Shown in pieces: positions 31,911 through 41,512 of a DNA stretch of 64,000 bases. A program made the position numbers and the translations under genes. Below the pieces are notes generated by a model. It worked only from the letters and a program-made list of their open reading frames with translations, did not search any database and was not told the DNA's origin. Each line of letters begins with the position of its first letter. The stretch's first letter is position 1. The DNA comes from Clarireedia homoeocarpa (Eukaryota; Ascomycota; Leotiomycetes; Helotiales; Rutstroemiaceae): contig LNKV01000084.1 in the NCBI GenBank assembly GCA_001465935.1, positions 1 to 64,000 of the forward strand, read 5' to 3'.

Positions 31911-32528
31911 ATGAATTTCTTTCAAACTCTCAAATGTGGCGTCAAGCGACTCATCATGTCGACCAGTGATGCTCTGGCAGCAATCAAGCGTTGGGTCCAC
32001 GGGAATCTCGACCGTATCACTAACCAAATACTCGCATGTATTCGTAGCATTTGGCAGCGATGGGTAGCACCGGTAACCCGCTACATTATCGACACAATGA
32101 AGAAGCACCCTTTGGCGACCACGATCGTAATCGCAATCGCAATCGGCGCTTTTCTCCTCTTCTGTCCAGGAGGCTCTGTCATCATTCTAGGAACGCTCGG
32201 CTTCGCTGCTTACGGCCCAGTCGCTGGTAAGTCACTTCTGTCTCCGTTCGTCCACTCCAAGATTATTCCGAGGCATTCCCGTGGTCACCAAAATGCCCTT
32301 CTAACAGTCATTTTATCGTTACGTTCCTTTGCAGCATGGATCCAGGCATTCATTGGGAATGTTTCTGCTGGCAGCTTATTTGCGATACTACAAAGTCTAG
32401 CAATGGGTGGCTCTGGAGTAATGGTGTTTGTGGACATTTGTATTATTCCCAAGTGTTTTCGAGAAACAGGCTTACTGGTCTCCTCACTAATACTAATGAC
32501 CGGCTTGCCAAGTTTTATAATTATTTGA
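31911..32528 (+). CDS. IFI6/ISG12 (interferon-induced 6-16) family-like membrane protein
   Basis: Join(31911..32226, 32335..32528), 169 aa. The start MNFFQTLKCGVKR is preceded by a C/T-rich leader. The 108-nt intron has GTAAGT...GCAG and a CTAAC branch site. Hydrophobic helices follow: ATTIVIAIAIGAFLLFCPGG, then GSVIILGTLGFAAYGPVA, and after the splice AWIQAFIGNVSAGSLFAILQ with MGGSGVMVF, the Gly/Ala-rich pattern typical of the 6-16 family (GFxxxGPVAGSxAAxxQ...GNVxAGSxFAxLQSxxMGG). Family members are small mitochondrial or ER membrane proteins linked to apoptosis in animals. Their fungal role is unknown. The last ~25 residues look less conserved. A minus-strand ORF overlaps the 3' end. Confidence 0.7.
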   Translation: MNFFQTLKCGVKRLIMSTSDALAAIKRWVHGNLDRITNQILACIRSIWQRWVAPVTRYIIDTMKKHPLATTIVIAIAIGAFLLFCPGGSVIILGTLGFAAYGPVAGKSLLSPFVHSKIIPRHSRGHQNALLTVILSLRSFAAWIQAFIGNVSAGSLFAILQSLAMGGSGVMVFVDICIIPKCFRETGLLVSSLILMTGLPSFIII

Positions 32529-32539
32529 GTAGTACAAAC

Positions 32540-32815
32540 ACGTTTCTGACGCTCATAGCTGTCATAGCTATACTCGGGATGTAGAGCAATAGTACGAGCA
32601 GTATCGCCTAGCTTCAGAAAATGATCCACCAGTAACGGATTCATCTCGGCGCTATAGTGAACTTTATTAGCCCATTTAATCAGCCGAGCCATATCTGAGA
32701 GAAGCCGTAAATTTCTCTCCCATAACTTCGGACTTATATTATACCTTTCCCTTTGTTTAAGCAGCAGAAAGCTCCTGCTCCCTTGAAGATCCAAGATTGG
32801 CAGGCGGTCAGAGTG
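32540..32815 (-). CDS. Hypothetical ORF fragment, antisense-convergent
   Basis: Within a longer minus frame (32285-32971) the middle part has a natural protein look (LLLKQRERYNISPKLWERN, LLSDMARLIKWANKVHY, PLLVDHFLKLGDTARTIAL). Its 3' extension is antisense to the IFI6-like exon 2, and its 5' end meets the CCTAACACTATTCCT motif, so only the middle is likely real. No family is recognised. It could be an exon of a decayed gene. Confidence 0.3.
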
Positions 32816-33160
32816 ATCCGCGGGAAGGGCCGCGTAGGGCAGGCTCGGCAGGACAACCAATAAGGGCGCAGAGAAGTCAAATCGACTCGATCTTAATTTA
32901 CAATATGCATTAGGAATAGTGTTAGGTAGTGTTAGTATTATGGATAGGAAATCAGATATCATTTCAGTCAAGAGACCTTACATATTCTTCTCTTTGGAAA
33001 TAGCGTGGATAATCTTTGTATAAAATTGTAGATAGCTTCTTGGATTATATATTTCATATTCAACCTTTTTGAAGTCGTACTCTCTGACGTCTTAAGCAAA
33101 ACTTCAAATAAACATAATTATTGAAATATTCATTCTGTACAAAATACTAGCGATGGATCA

Positions 33161-34414
33161 TTATAGTCTTGCAGATGCCAGTGTCCGCCGACCGATCTCC
33201 CCTGCCTTTGGCGTAGAATACCCTTCTCCTCCAAACGTGTCTTTGAAAATAGACTTCACCCTGAGCTCGGCAAAACTGTCGATGTCGTGGTCATTCAAGC
33301 CAAACCCCAAGGGTCCGTTAAGGCTCCCCAGGCGGCGTAATGAGGGAGCACGAAATTCCCAAGCCCGAGATCCAATCTGGTAGAATTCTGCTTCCTTGGA
33401 TTGCTCCACTCTCTTGTCCTGAACGAAGACCGGTGTTGCCATCCTTGCAGCCTGGTGAGCTGGAAGGTGCTTGGTTGGCTGTTCCAGTATCCACTCCAAC
33501 GTCTTGGGGATATAATATGATGAAGATGCATGAACCACCCCACGCGTACCTAAATGAACATGTCGAAGTAAAACGTTTGCAACTAGATCCACCGGAATCT
33601 CATCAAGGATGTTACTACCACGATCTGGGGTATACCAGATGCTCTTTCCTCCTGTTGGCTGCATCAAGCGGGAATAGAGCGTGGATATAGGGCATGACCC
33701 CTTCGGGCCGTACATCTCACAGGGCTGAGCAATAGCAGGTCCGATGCTGGTAGGTCGCAAGAGTAGAATTGGCAGGTTGGGAAACCGTGCCATCATCAGC
33801 CGCTCCATTAGCTGCTTTGAGTATGCGTAGGCCCAAGGGAAGCGTTGCAGATGCCTTGTTGTGCCGGTCCGCAAAATCTCCTCGAGCTCTCCCTCCGCAT
33901 CGTCGGGGTTGGAGAGATAGTATATCTTCTCTTCCACGGGGCCATCAGGGAGGAAGGAGTTCGCATATGCACTGGAAACTTGGACAAAATGCTGAAGTCT
34001 AGTCATCTTCGTAGCCAAGGCCGCCAATCGAAGTGCGGGTAAGCAGTTGTCCAAAACAACTTTTTGCAAAGGTGCTCGAAAGCTGATGTTGGCAGCCGCA
34101 TGGATAATTATCGTGACTTCTTCCTGGATTTTGCAAAAGGTTTCAATGGTAATACCAAAGCACTCCTTTGTCATGTCGCCCCGAACAAGGATGATATTTC
34201 CGGCTTTTATGCGATCTTCGATATTTTGGTACTGCTGAGGCATGGTGTGTTTCCATCGTTCCATTGCGGTGCTCTCGGATCCATGAATAAGGACGTACAG
34301 CCGCTGTACATCAAGCACAATGCTAAGCTTATACAGGAGGCAACCTCCTAGGCCGCCAGTTGCCCCGGTCAAGAAGGCAACTTGTTGTTTGTAAAAATCG
34401 TAGATTGCTGTCAT
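33161..34414 (-). CDS. Fatty acyl-CoA reductase-like / thioester reductase (SDR, NAD_binding_4)
   Basis: A single exon of 417 aa. The Rossmann motif TGATGGLG is at residues 16-23. HAAANISF at about 105 and VSSAYAN at about 148 carry the active-site Ser region, and the catalytic pair YxxxK is in WAYAYSKQLMER (Tyr196/Lys200). This is the NADPH-dependent extended SDR fold of fatty acyl-CoA reductases and of NRPS/PKS terminal reductase domains, which reduce an acyl thioester to aldehyde or alcohol. It is free-standing, with no adenylation or carrier domain in the flanks. The region LLLRPTSIGPA and the C-terminal ~100 residues follow the family's pattern. It has no membrane anchor, so it is likely cytosolic. 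The substrate is unknown. No biosynthetic partners are visible in the window. Confidence 0.8.
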   Translation of the reverse strand: MTAIYDFYKQQVAFLTGATGGLGGCLLYKLSIVLDVQRLYVLIHGSESTAMERWKHTMPQQYQNIEDRIKAGNIILVRGDMTKECFGITIETFCKIQEEVTIIIHAAANISFRAPLQKVVLDNCLPALRLAALATKMTRLQHFVQVSSAYANSFLPDGPVEEKIYYLSNPDDAEGELEEILRTGTTRHLQRFPWAYAYSKQLMERLMMARFPNLPILLLRPTSIGPAIAQPCEMYGPKGSCPISTLYSRLMQPTGGKSIWYTPDRGSNILDEIPVDLVANVLLRHVHLGTRGVVHASSSYYIPKTLEWILEQPTKHLPAHQAARMATPVFVQDKRVEQSKEAEFYQIGSRAWEFRAPSLRRLGSLNGPLGFGLNDHDIDSFAELRVKSIFKDTFGGEGYSTPKAGEIGRRTLASARL

Positions 34415-34767
34415 ATTCGATACTGGAAGTAATTCAAAATATCTGAAGTGGCTAGAAAAATGTCTATGTGAGCAAAAGCCTACATTTTATCTTGGGCTAT
34501 GCGTCGTCATCTTTGGCCGAGTACTACCCTCAATTCGGTGTCAGCATGTACAAGAAAGGTTAGTTTGATTGATTGCTTTGTTCATGCTTTGATGTTGCTA
34601 GCTACCAAATCAGTGTACTAACAATAGCGAATCAAATCATTCGCCTAATCATCGGCCCTTGTCGCTGCACCTTGGCTCTGCACCTTGGCTTTGCACCCTT
34701 GTGCCCCCACTCGCCGTCTCTAGTATGGCTTCCTGTCCGACGCATTCTCTTCATGTTGACCTCTTGT

Positions 34768-35421
34768 CTATTCTCCACCAAACCAGCAACCAGATACACT
34801 AACATGCCTGTTTTCATCGCCAAAAAATTGCTGGACGTGGCGGACCAGTTCTGATCGATCCGCAGATGCCTTATAACCCTTACCTCTTGGAAAGGTTTGT
34901 TGGTAAATCAAATAATATCGTGCTCGGTCTGTCAAAACCACTTCGTTGAGCCCAGATAAATGATGAAAGTAATGGCCCATATTCTTTAGCGAGGCTTTGT
35001 TCAACATCCCAGAGATCACCACTCTATTAATCAGGGTCGGATTATCGATAAAGCTTGAAATATTCCGGTTTATTTGCATATCTCTGTTCATGACTGTGAA
35101 GTAATCATGGGCCTGATTAAGGTAGAGGATCCTCCACCCAGGGACGCCAGGAATTTTTACGGTAGTGCACTTTAAAGTGCTCCTTCCCAGAGACCGGGAG
35201 CGGTGGCACACGTGTAGGGCAACTGGCAATAAGAAACGGACGATCTTGCCATACCACCACTCACGGAAACAATCCTCCCCGCTGATCGACCGTGGCTCTG
35301 ATAGAGTGATGTTCCATATTATATCCTGGAGCTCGAAAGGTAATTTAGGAAAGTGAATAAAACTGCGAAGTACTCCTGGTGATGACATAATTGGAAGTTT
35401 GCCTTTGGATATTGTCGCCAC
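34768..35421 (-). CDS. 2EXR-domain protein (206-217 aa)
   Basis: The first Met is at 35421. The Met at 35388 (MSSPGVLRSFIHFP) is an equally good start. Residues ~20-50 read FIHFPKLPFELQDIIWNITL, the FxxFxxLPxELRxxIW signature of the fungal 2EXR domain, which resembles an F-box N-terminus. The rest (VALHVCHRSRSLGRS, ILYLNQAHDYFTV) follows the usual layout with CH.SR and a D.FY-like site. These proteins are abundant in Pezizomycotina genomes and mostly uncharacterised. At about 210 aa this one is shorter than many but has no internal damage. Confidence 0.7.
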   Translation of the reverse strand: MATISKGKLPIMSSPGVLRSFIHFPKLPFELQDIIWNITLSEPRSISGEDCFREWWYGKIVRFLLPVALHVCHRSRSLGRSTLKCTTVKIPGVPGWRILYLNQAHDYFTVMNRDMQINRNISSFIDNPTLINRVVISGMLNKASLKNMGHYFHHLSGLNEVVLTDRARYYLIYQQTFPRGKGYKASADRSELVRHVQQFFGDENRHVSVSGCWFGGE

Positions 35422-35424
35422 AAA

Positions 35425-36379
35425 ATTTGCCGGCCTTCTTGTGCTTTAATACACAGCTTGGTACTGGGGTGGGGATGGAGACTCTGGGAAATATTTTGAG
35501 CATCGACTATTTGAAGACCACCCCGTAAGCACGAACAGATCTTGGGTGGTCTGCTAATCTTGGGCATCTATTTGTGGATTCGTCACGTGTTTCTTCATCA
35601 TCTCTTGCCTTACCAGGAATGGTTTGTCTGCTGCGAAGGCTTAGAGAGACCGGTTTTGGCTCCGAAGCCTAATCTTAGAACCGAATGTTGGGCAGGGCAA
35701 TTGCCGGTGCTAGGTCCATTTTGAGCTCTAGTCTTGCAGTTCGTAACCTTTCTCTTTAGAATAGGAAGCAAAATACGCATCAACTTATTATTCCCAAAGT
35801 CAACAACTCAGAATTACTGATATCGAAAGACCTTTCAAAAACATGGGCAACGCTAATCCCCGGGCTCCTTCCCAAGCTTCCCGAAGCTTCCGCTTGAGAT
35901 ACAATCGAAAATCTGGTCGAACGCCCTCACACCAAGAACAATCGCAGTTGAGCCGAAATACCTTGGTCACACGCCACCAGGCACTCCGGGCATATGGACG
36001 AACTTCACTGATGAAATAAATGAATAAATAAATAAATGATTTAAATTCTTTCTTCTCTAATTCTAACTGGGGTGAACCCTCCTTTATATTTTATTTCCTC
36101 AACCTTTGGATTCGTTCCTTCTTGTCTTCTTATCTATCTTGGGATTTATACTTTATTATCACTTACCTGGGTTCATTTGGGTGGTGGTCGAATTCCTATT
36201 ACGAGGTTCCTTACCTAATCCTATAATACAGAGTCCAATTTCGCTAACTTATCACTTGATATACTTTGGTGAACCTCATCCAAATTCCACCTCTTATTTT
36301 AATCCTTTGTATCAACCCACCTCGACAGGCTATAAACAACGGACAACGGGGATCGACTCGCTAGATGTTACTTTAATCT
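35425..36379. other. Intergenic, low coding signal
   Basis: An AATAAATAAATAAAT-type simple repeat lies near 36017-36035. A 91-codon plus ORF at 36106-36381 starts with a hydrophobic stretch but has no other support. Confidence 0.35.
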
Positions 36380-36539
36380 GAACTCGAACCTGGTTAGATT
36401 TAGTCCAGCAGTTCTAAAGAAGCACACCATGCCTATTTTAAAAGAGCACAACCCACTGGTTTTAAAAAGCATGGACCACGCGCTAATTTTCCCATACAAA
36501 TTTTGGTGAGTAAAAGAACGTTGTGCCTTTTTAACCATA

Positions 36540-36696
36540 CTTGGTCCCAAGGATAAATAATTCCCCCCCTAGTCATTCGCAAGTTAGCCGCAGCCAGGGC
36601 AATGGGCCTATAAAAACGTCAGGATTGCCCTATTTGCGGAGCAGAAAGTGCTAGAAGTGGATTACTAGGGGAGAATTATTTATCCTTGGGACCAAG
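36540..36696. mobile_element. Y-family MITE, complete copy (157 bp)
   Basis: The inverted ends are CTTGGTCCCAAGGATAAATA and TATTTATCCTTGGGACCAAG, flanked by TA on each side (36538-36539, 36697-36698). The interior is non-coding. This is the cleanest Y copy. Hairpin element C begins within 10 bp of its right end. Confidence 0.85.
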
Positions 36697-36703
36697 TATG
36701 GGT

Positions 36704-36835
36704 TAGGAATAGTGTTAGTTGGGGTTAACGGAACTACAGTGTAATTCCATTTCACCCCCGGACGGACCACACCTTATTTTTCCCATACAAAAAAAACGGA
36801 ACTACGGTGTAATTCCAAAGGAACAGTGTTAGGAA
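36704..36835 (-). repeat. Hairpin-pair element, copy C (inverted)
   Basis: Read on the minus strand: CCTAACACTGTTCCT, hairpin 1 (36798-36816), T run, core, hairpin 2 (36730-36748), then a second CTAACACTATTCCTAACCC. Stems are of the GGAATTAC/GTAGTTCC type, as in copy B. Confidence 0.75.
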
Positions 36836-36886
36836 GGCCGTGTGGCTTCTTGCGCAGGTGCTGCTCGATGTAATTAAGTCCTGGTA

Positions 36887-37137
36887 ACGTCACTCCCTGT
36901 GTAGCGAGACTCCCTCCCTGTGTGCTGAGACAGAACAATGAAGTTGGATGACTTTCGAGACTAATGGATCGCTGTATGAAGAGGAATAGTGTGACGAACA
37001 TGTTACTAACTCTAAATATGAGTACTTTTTGTTGATGTTGGTTTAAAAGAGATATTACGAAGAAAAAGTCAGAATCCTTTGTGATTTCATTGGTCTGTCT
37101 CGGCACACAGGGAGTCTCGCTACGCAGGGAGTGACGT
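36887..37137. mobile_element. ACGTCCCTC-family MITE, copy 4 (251 bp)
   Basis: The left end is ACGTCACTCCCTGTGTAGCG and the right end is CGCTACGCAGGGAGTGACGT. TA is at 36885-36886 and 37138-37139. Both ends share the same CCTCC-to-CACTCC variant, so the termini of this copy match each other better than they match other copies. Confidence 0.85.
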
Positions 37138-37139
37138 TA

Positions 37140-38085
37140 TTAACTTAGATTATGTTGTTAGGTTACGATTGGGCTCAAGGATATAGTCATAGTTACTATG
37201 GTAGTAGCCCAAATAAAGGTTAAATTTATTCTGGTAGATTCTATCAACAGGGGTAGTTTTATCGAATCAGTTTGTCAAGATCCTACAATACTGGAGAGTT
37301 TTAACAAACAGCTGGGGTATACGTAACAACCTTTGTTATGCCTGCTACGAAGTATTAATGTTTATATATAGTCTCAGCATCGGATAGACTACGCGATGAA
37401 CTCAAAGAGCTCGTTAGGAATCACCTTCATGAAATAATAATCAGTATGAGACAGTTAGATTACCAGCCTAGATCTTAAAATAAAGAACTTTTGGGAAATT
37501 AGAGGAGCAATCATTTGGAATTCGCTAAACATTTTATATCTTTAATATAGCTCTAATACAAAATCCAAGTATAGTATAGAAAAATATAATTCTTTGGTAA
37601 TAATAGGTGATACCTCAGATCCGCAGGTTTTATCTACTACGGAGAGACCGACCAGCACCTCGGCCAAAATCGGCCGATAGCTTAGTAAGCTTCTACTGTT
37701 CGGCACTAGTGAGGAGAAGAATGGCTGTGTGGTGTCATTACAACGGCGGTCAATTCTGGACCAGAAGCGTGAGATTTTACGAAGGTGTAAAGTAAAGTGC
37801 ACGATTATTATTGCTAGCTAAACCGGCTCAAAAGGAGCTTTAAATATGCCTTCTAAAAAGACCATTAATCGGACCTTTACGGAGCACGCCATAAGGCGCA
37901 GTAAATCGACATCGTACGACTAATTATAAAGAGATGAGGTTAATCAGAGATCGAGGAGTTAAAGGAGATGTCTGATCTGCTGTTTCTAGTTCATCAATAC
38001 GTATTAATATAATATAACTTAATTAATAGAAAAAATATTTTATAAAAATATAACTAGCTTCTATTTAATTATATTATTACATTAT
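37140..38085. other. Intergenic passing into the AT-rich block
   Basis: No gene seen. A+T content rises sharply from about 37985. Confidence 0.4.
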
Positions 38086-39460
38086 TGTGTGGACAATCAT
38101 CTGATAAGCATGTAGCTAGTCACGTGTTAGACGCTCGCTTACCGAGCATAAAAGAGAGTTGAGTTAATCAGTTCAACTCTTCTCTCTTTGTACAATTCAA
38201 GGGCATTAAATCATCGATGATTCTTTGAGCTGTACCACTGTACCTGACTTAGTGTACCGACATTCATGAATAGTCAACCGACTATTTACGGACGAGGATC
38301 ACTTTAAGCAGAAGGACTTTTGTTGTACGAACGAAGATTATTATCTCCTCCCCTCAGATAATAAATCACGGACAATCCTACAGAACACAGTTGCCTCGCT
38401 ATAAGCAGGTAGCTAGGTGTCAAGTAGGGACGCCAGTCGTGCGAACAGAGTTTTAAGATCGTACAATCAGAGAGACCTCTTCTTCTACTCGACGGACAAC
38501 TCACTAGCCGAGCCGCTGAATCGAGATACGAAACGAACTCGAGTTGAAGCTTTCTTATTGCTAGTACGATGCCTGAGCTCTTCACTGAGTACTCAGGACC
38601 CGATCTCTTCTTTCCGCCTCTGCTGAGAACCGCCCTCCTTCTCAACCTCCTTCGCTGTATCTGCCGAAAACCGTTATTATTCTCGAGAATCCGACTTCCC
38701 TTTACTTCATCCGAGAAGACGCTACCCTCCTCGAAAAATCGGACGAGCTAGGAATTCGTCCGAGGACTTTACTTCTCCCTCCGCTTTTCTTCTTTCAGGA
38801 TCGCCCTCTTTCTGAACAGCTGTACGAGCAAGGGATTGCTGTACCTCCTTCCTCCCTAGATACAACAGTCGTGGAGAACCCCACAGAAACACGGCTATCT
38901 TGCTATAAGCAGAAATGATTGCTATAAGTAGGTAGCTAGGTGTTAGGTGCGGACGCCACTCGTACACACTAAGACTCGAAATCCCTCTTGTTTCTCCCGG
39001 GAACCGCCCCCCTTCCTGAGAAGTCGTACAGGTCTGGGATCTGTATGCAAAACCCCACTTCCTCGCTTTTCCCCGCCCTCTTGGAAAGCAGCTAGCTAGT
39101 CCGGATCTCCTTTCAGCAAGTACTCCGGTACTCCGATTCGTACTAGCCGCAACACGTAGATACACGTCTAGCTTCAAGTAATCTGACTTAGAAGGTTATA
39201 CAACAATTAAGATAAGTTGGACAGGCAAGACGATGATTGTCCTCAGTGTACGAAGCAAAATGACAAGAAGAAAATACTGCTAGTGTGTGGACAATCATCT
39301 GATAAGCATGTAGCTAGTCACGTGTTAGACGCTCGCTTACCGAGCATAAAAGAGAGTTGAGTTAATCAGTTCAACTCTTCTCTCTTTGTACAATTCAAGG
39401 GCATTAAATCATCGATGATTCTTTGAGCTGTACCACTGTACCTGACTTAGTGTACCGACA
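38086..39460. mobile_element. Miniature LTR retrotransposon (TRIM-like, 1375 bp)
   Basis: Two direct LTRs of 177 bp (38086-38262 and 39284-39460) appear identical base for base. They begin TGTGTGG and end CCGACA (TG...CA). The element is flanked by ATTAT on both sides (38081-38085 and 39461-39465), a 5-bp target duplication. The 1021-bp interior has only short minus-strand ORFs and an internal duplication (GGTAGCTAGGTGT... at ~38407 and ~38930). A purine-rich stretch precedes the 3' LTR. No gag or pol is present, so it must use another element's machinery. Identical LTRs mean recent insertion. Confidence 0.9.
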
Positions 39461-41216
39461 ATTATATATTAAAGTAAAGATTTTAATAAGCTTTTTAAAT
39501 TAATGTAATAACTATATATATTATATATTTATATTTAAATTGATTTATAATAAGAAAAGTTGATTTTTACTAAATATAATTATAATAAATAATAATCTAT
39601 ATAAATATATTAATTTTAAAAACTCTTCTAAATATTTTATAATCTAAATATAAAATATTAATATTAATAAAATAGATTATAAGTATGTAAATTAATTTAA
39701 AAGATTATAAAAAGATAAACTTTAAAAGAAATAGTATTTTAAATTAAGTAGTTTTTAGATTAATTTTAATTATAAAATCTATTCTTCTAATATATAAAAA
39801 TTATTTATTAAATTTATAAAAAAACCTATATAATATTTAAAGAATTTATATTATAAAGTCTTACTTTTATAAAAAAAAAGTTATTTAAATTTAATTATAT
39901 AGAAGATATTTATAAATAAAATAAATTAAACTAATTATTTAGATTTATTATATGTTATAAATATCTTTTTTATTAATTTTTCTTTAATTTTCCTTTATAT
40001 TAATTTTATTATAATTAAAAACTTTAATAATAATATTAATAAGAAAAAGTTTATTTTAGATTTTATAATTTCTTATTATATATTACTTAAGTATAAAAAT
40101 AATTTATAATAATAATATATTTATTTAGTTATTTAATTATTTTATAAATCACTTCATTATAAAATAAAATGAATTAAATAAACTTTTTATATTTCTAAAT
40201 AAATAATAAATAATATATACTTTAATCTAAATTAATTTATAATAAAATAAATTTATTATTATTAAAGATTTTATAATTTATTATAAATTTTAAAATAGAT
40301 AACTATATAGTATAAATATATAAACTATATATTAATAATTATAAGAAATATAAGAGAATTTAAAAATAGATTAGAAATATAATATATTTAATCTTTTTAT
40401 TAGAATATATTTTATTTGCAATTACATTTATTATTATAATAAAACTATTTATTAATTATAATCTATAAATTATAAACTAAGATAAATAAAAAAATAAAAT
40501 AAAAAGTATATATTAAGAAAGTTATAAAAAGTATATTCTAGAAATAATTTATTTATAAAAAAAATATATTTAAATCTTCGATTTTTTTCTTTTCTATTTC
40601 CTTTTTCTTTATCTTTTATTAATATTTATTAATTCAATTTATTTATATTACTTAGAAATAGTAAAGAGTTATTAAAATATTATTAATTACTTTTATATTT
40701 CTAAAATAATTTCTTTTAATTTTTTTTATTATATTTATAAACTTACTACTTTATATTCTAAGAAATAACCAATTAGATATATAACTTTTCTTTTAAAAAA
40801 TAGTATTTTCTATTAGATTGAAAATTATTTAATAATATCTAAAAAAATAAAAGATAATAGTAATTTAAATTTAAAATCTATAATATTATTTTTTCTTATT
40901 AATAACTAATATTCTTCTTTATAAAAAATAATAATAAAGAAAATGTTATTAAAAATAATTATAATATCGATATTTCTATATTATTTAATATATTATAAAT
41001 AAATTTAAAAGAAAATTTAAATTTAAAGAATAAAAGTTATAAAAATAAAATAATAATAATTCTTAATCTTATTTATATTTAGAAATTTTCATAATAGAAT
41101 TATAAAAAGATTATAATATTCAAAGTGTATATACTTGTAATTATAATAATAAATATTCTACTAATTATATAAAGATATTTTAATATTAGAAGATAATAAA
41201 TTAAATTGTTGTGAAG
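39461..41216. other. Extremely A+T-rich block, left part
   Basis: About 1.75 kb almost free of G and C, dominated by TA/AT/AA steps, with no ORF or repeat unit that I can define. It is consistent with an old RIP-saturated repeat or an AT isochore. No mitochondrial gene was recognised. Confidence 0.7.
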
Positions 41217-41349
41217 TCGCAGGGTGGATCACTTTACCACTACGCCACAGTCCCACAAAAGGGTACGCGATGATAAGTGCGACAGAACTTATCGTGATCC
41301 ACTATATAAACAGTGTACTATGTGGCCAGCCAACCACATAGTCGTAACA
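41217..41349. repeat. Structured GC-normal island (possible solo LTR or tRNA-derived element)
   Basis: 133 bp, with ends TGTTGTGA and TCGTAACA. It contains three inverted pairs: CTATGTGG/CCACATAG (8-bp stem, ~41313-41336), GATAAGT/ACTTATC (7-bp stem, ~41270) and GTGGATCAC/GTGATCCAC. The minus strand has TGGCGTAGTGG, a perfect Pol III A-box match, but I cannot fold a tRNA around it. Sharp borders with the AT-rich DNA on both sides indicate later insertion. Confidence 0.45.
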
Positions 41350-41512
41350 ATATAATTTGATTTAGTATTATAATAATAAATGACTAATTACTATTTAATT
41401 TAATACAAAGAGTTATTATTATTATATTAATATCTAATAATATTATAAATATTATAAAAACTAAATTTTTCCTTTTATTAACTAGTATAATAACTATTAA
41501 TAAAGTTTATTT
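41350..41512. other. A+T-rich block, right part
   Basis: Same composition as 39461-41216. Ends near 41515. Confidence 0.6.

Noticed and set aside
32285..32528. 3' part of the 228-codon minus ORF
   Set aside because: Antisense to the spliced exon 2 and intron of the IFI6-like gene.
4411..36835. CRISPR-like arrays from repeated hairpins
   Set aside because: Copies are dispersed, not arrayed with spacers, and the genome is eukaryotic.
39461..41512. Mitochondrial insertion (NUMT)
   Set aside because: No recognisable mitochondrial gene, tRNA or rRNA segment. Composition alone is not enough.
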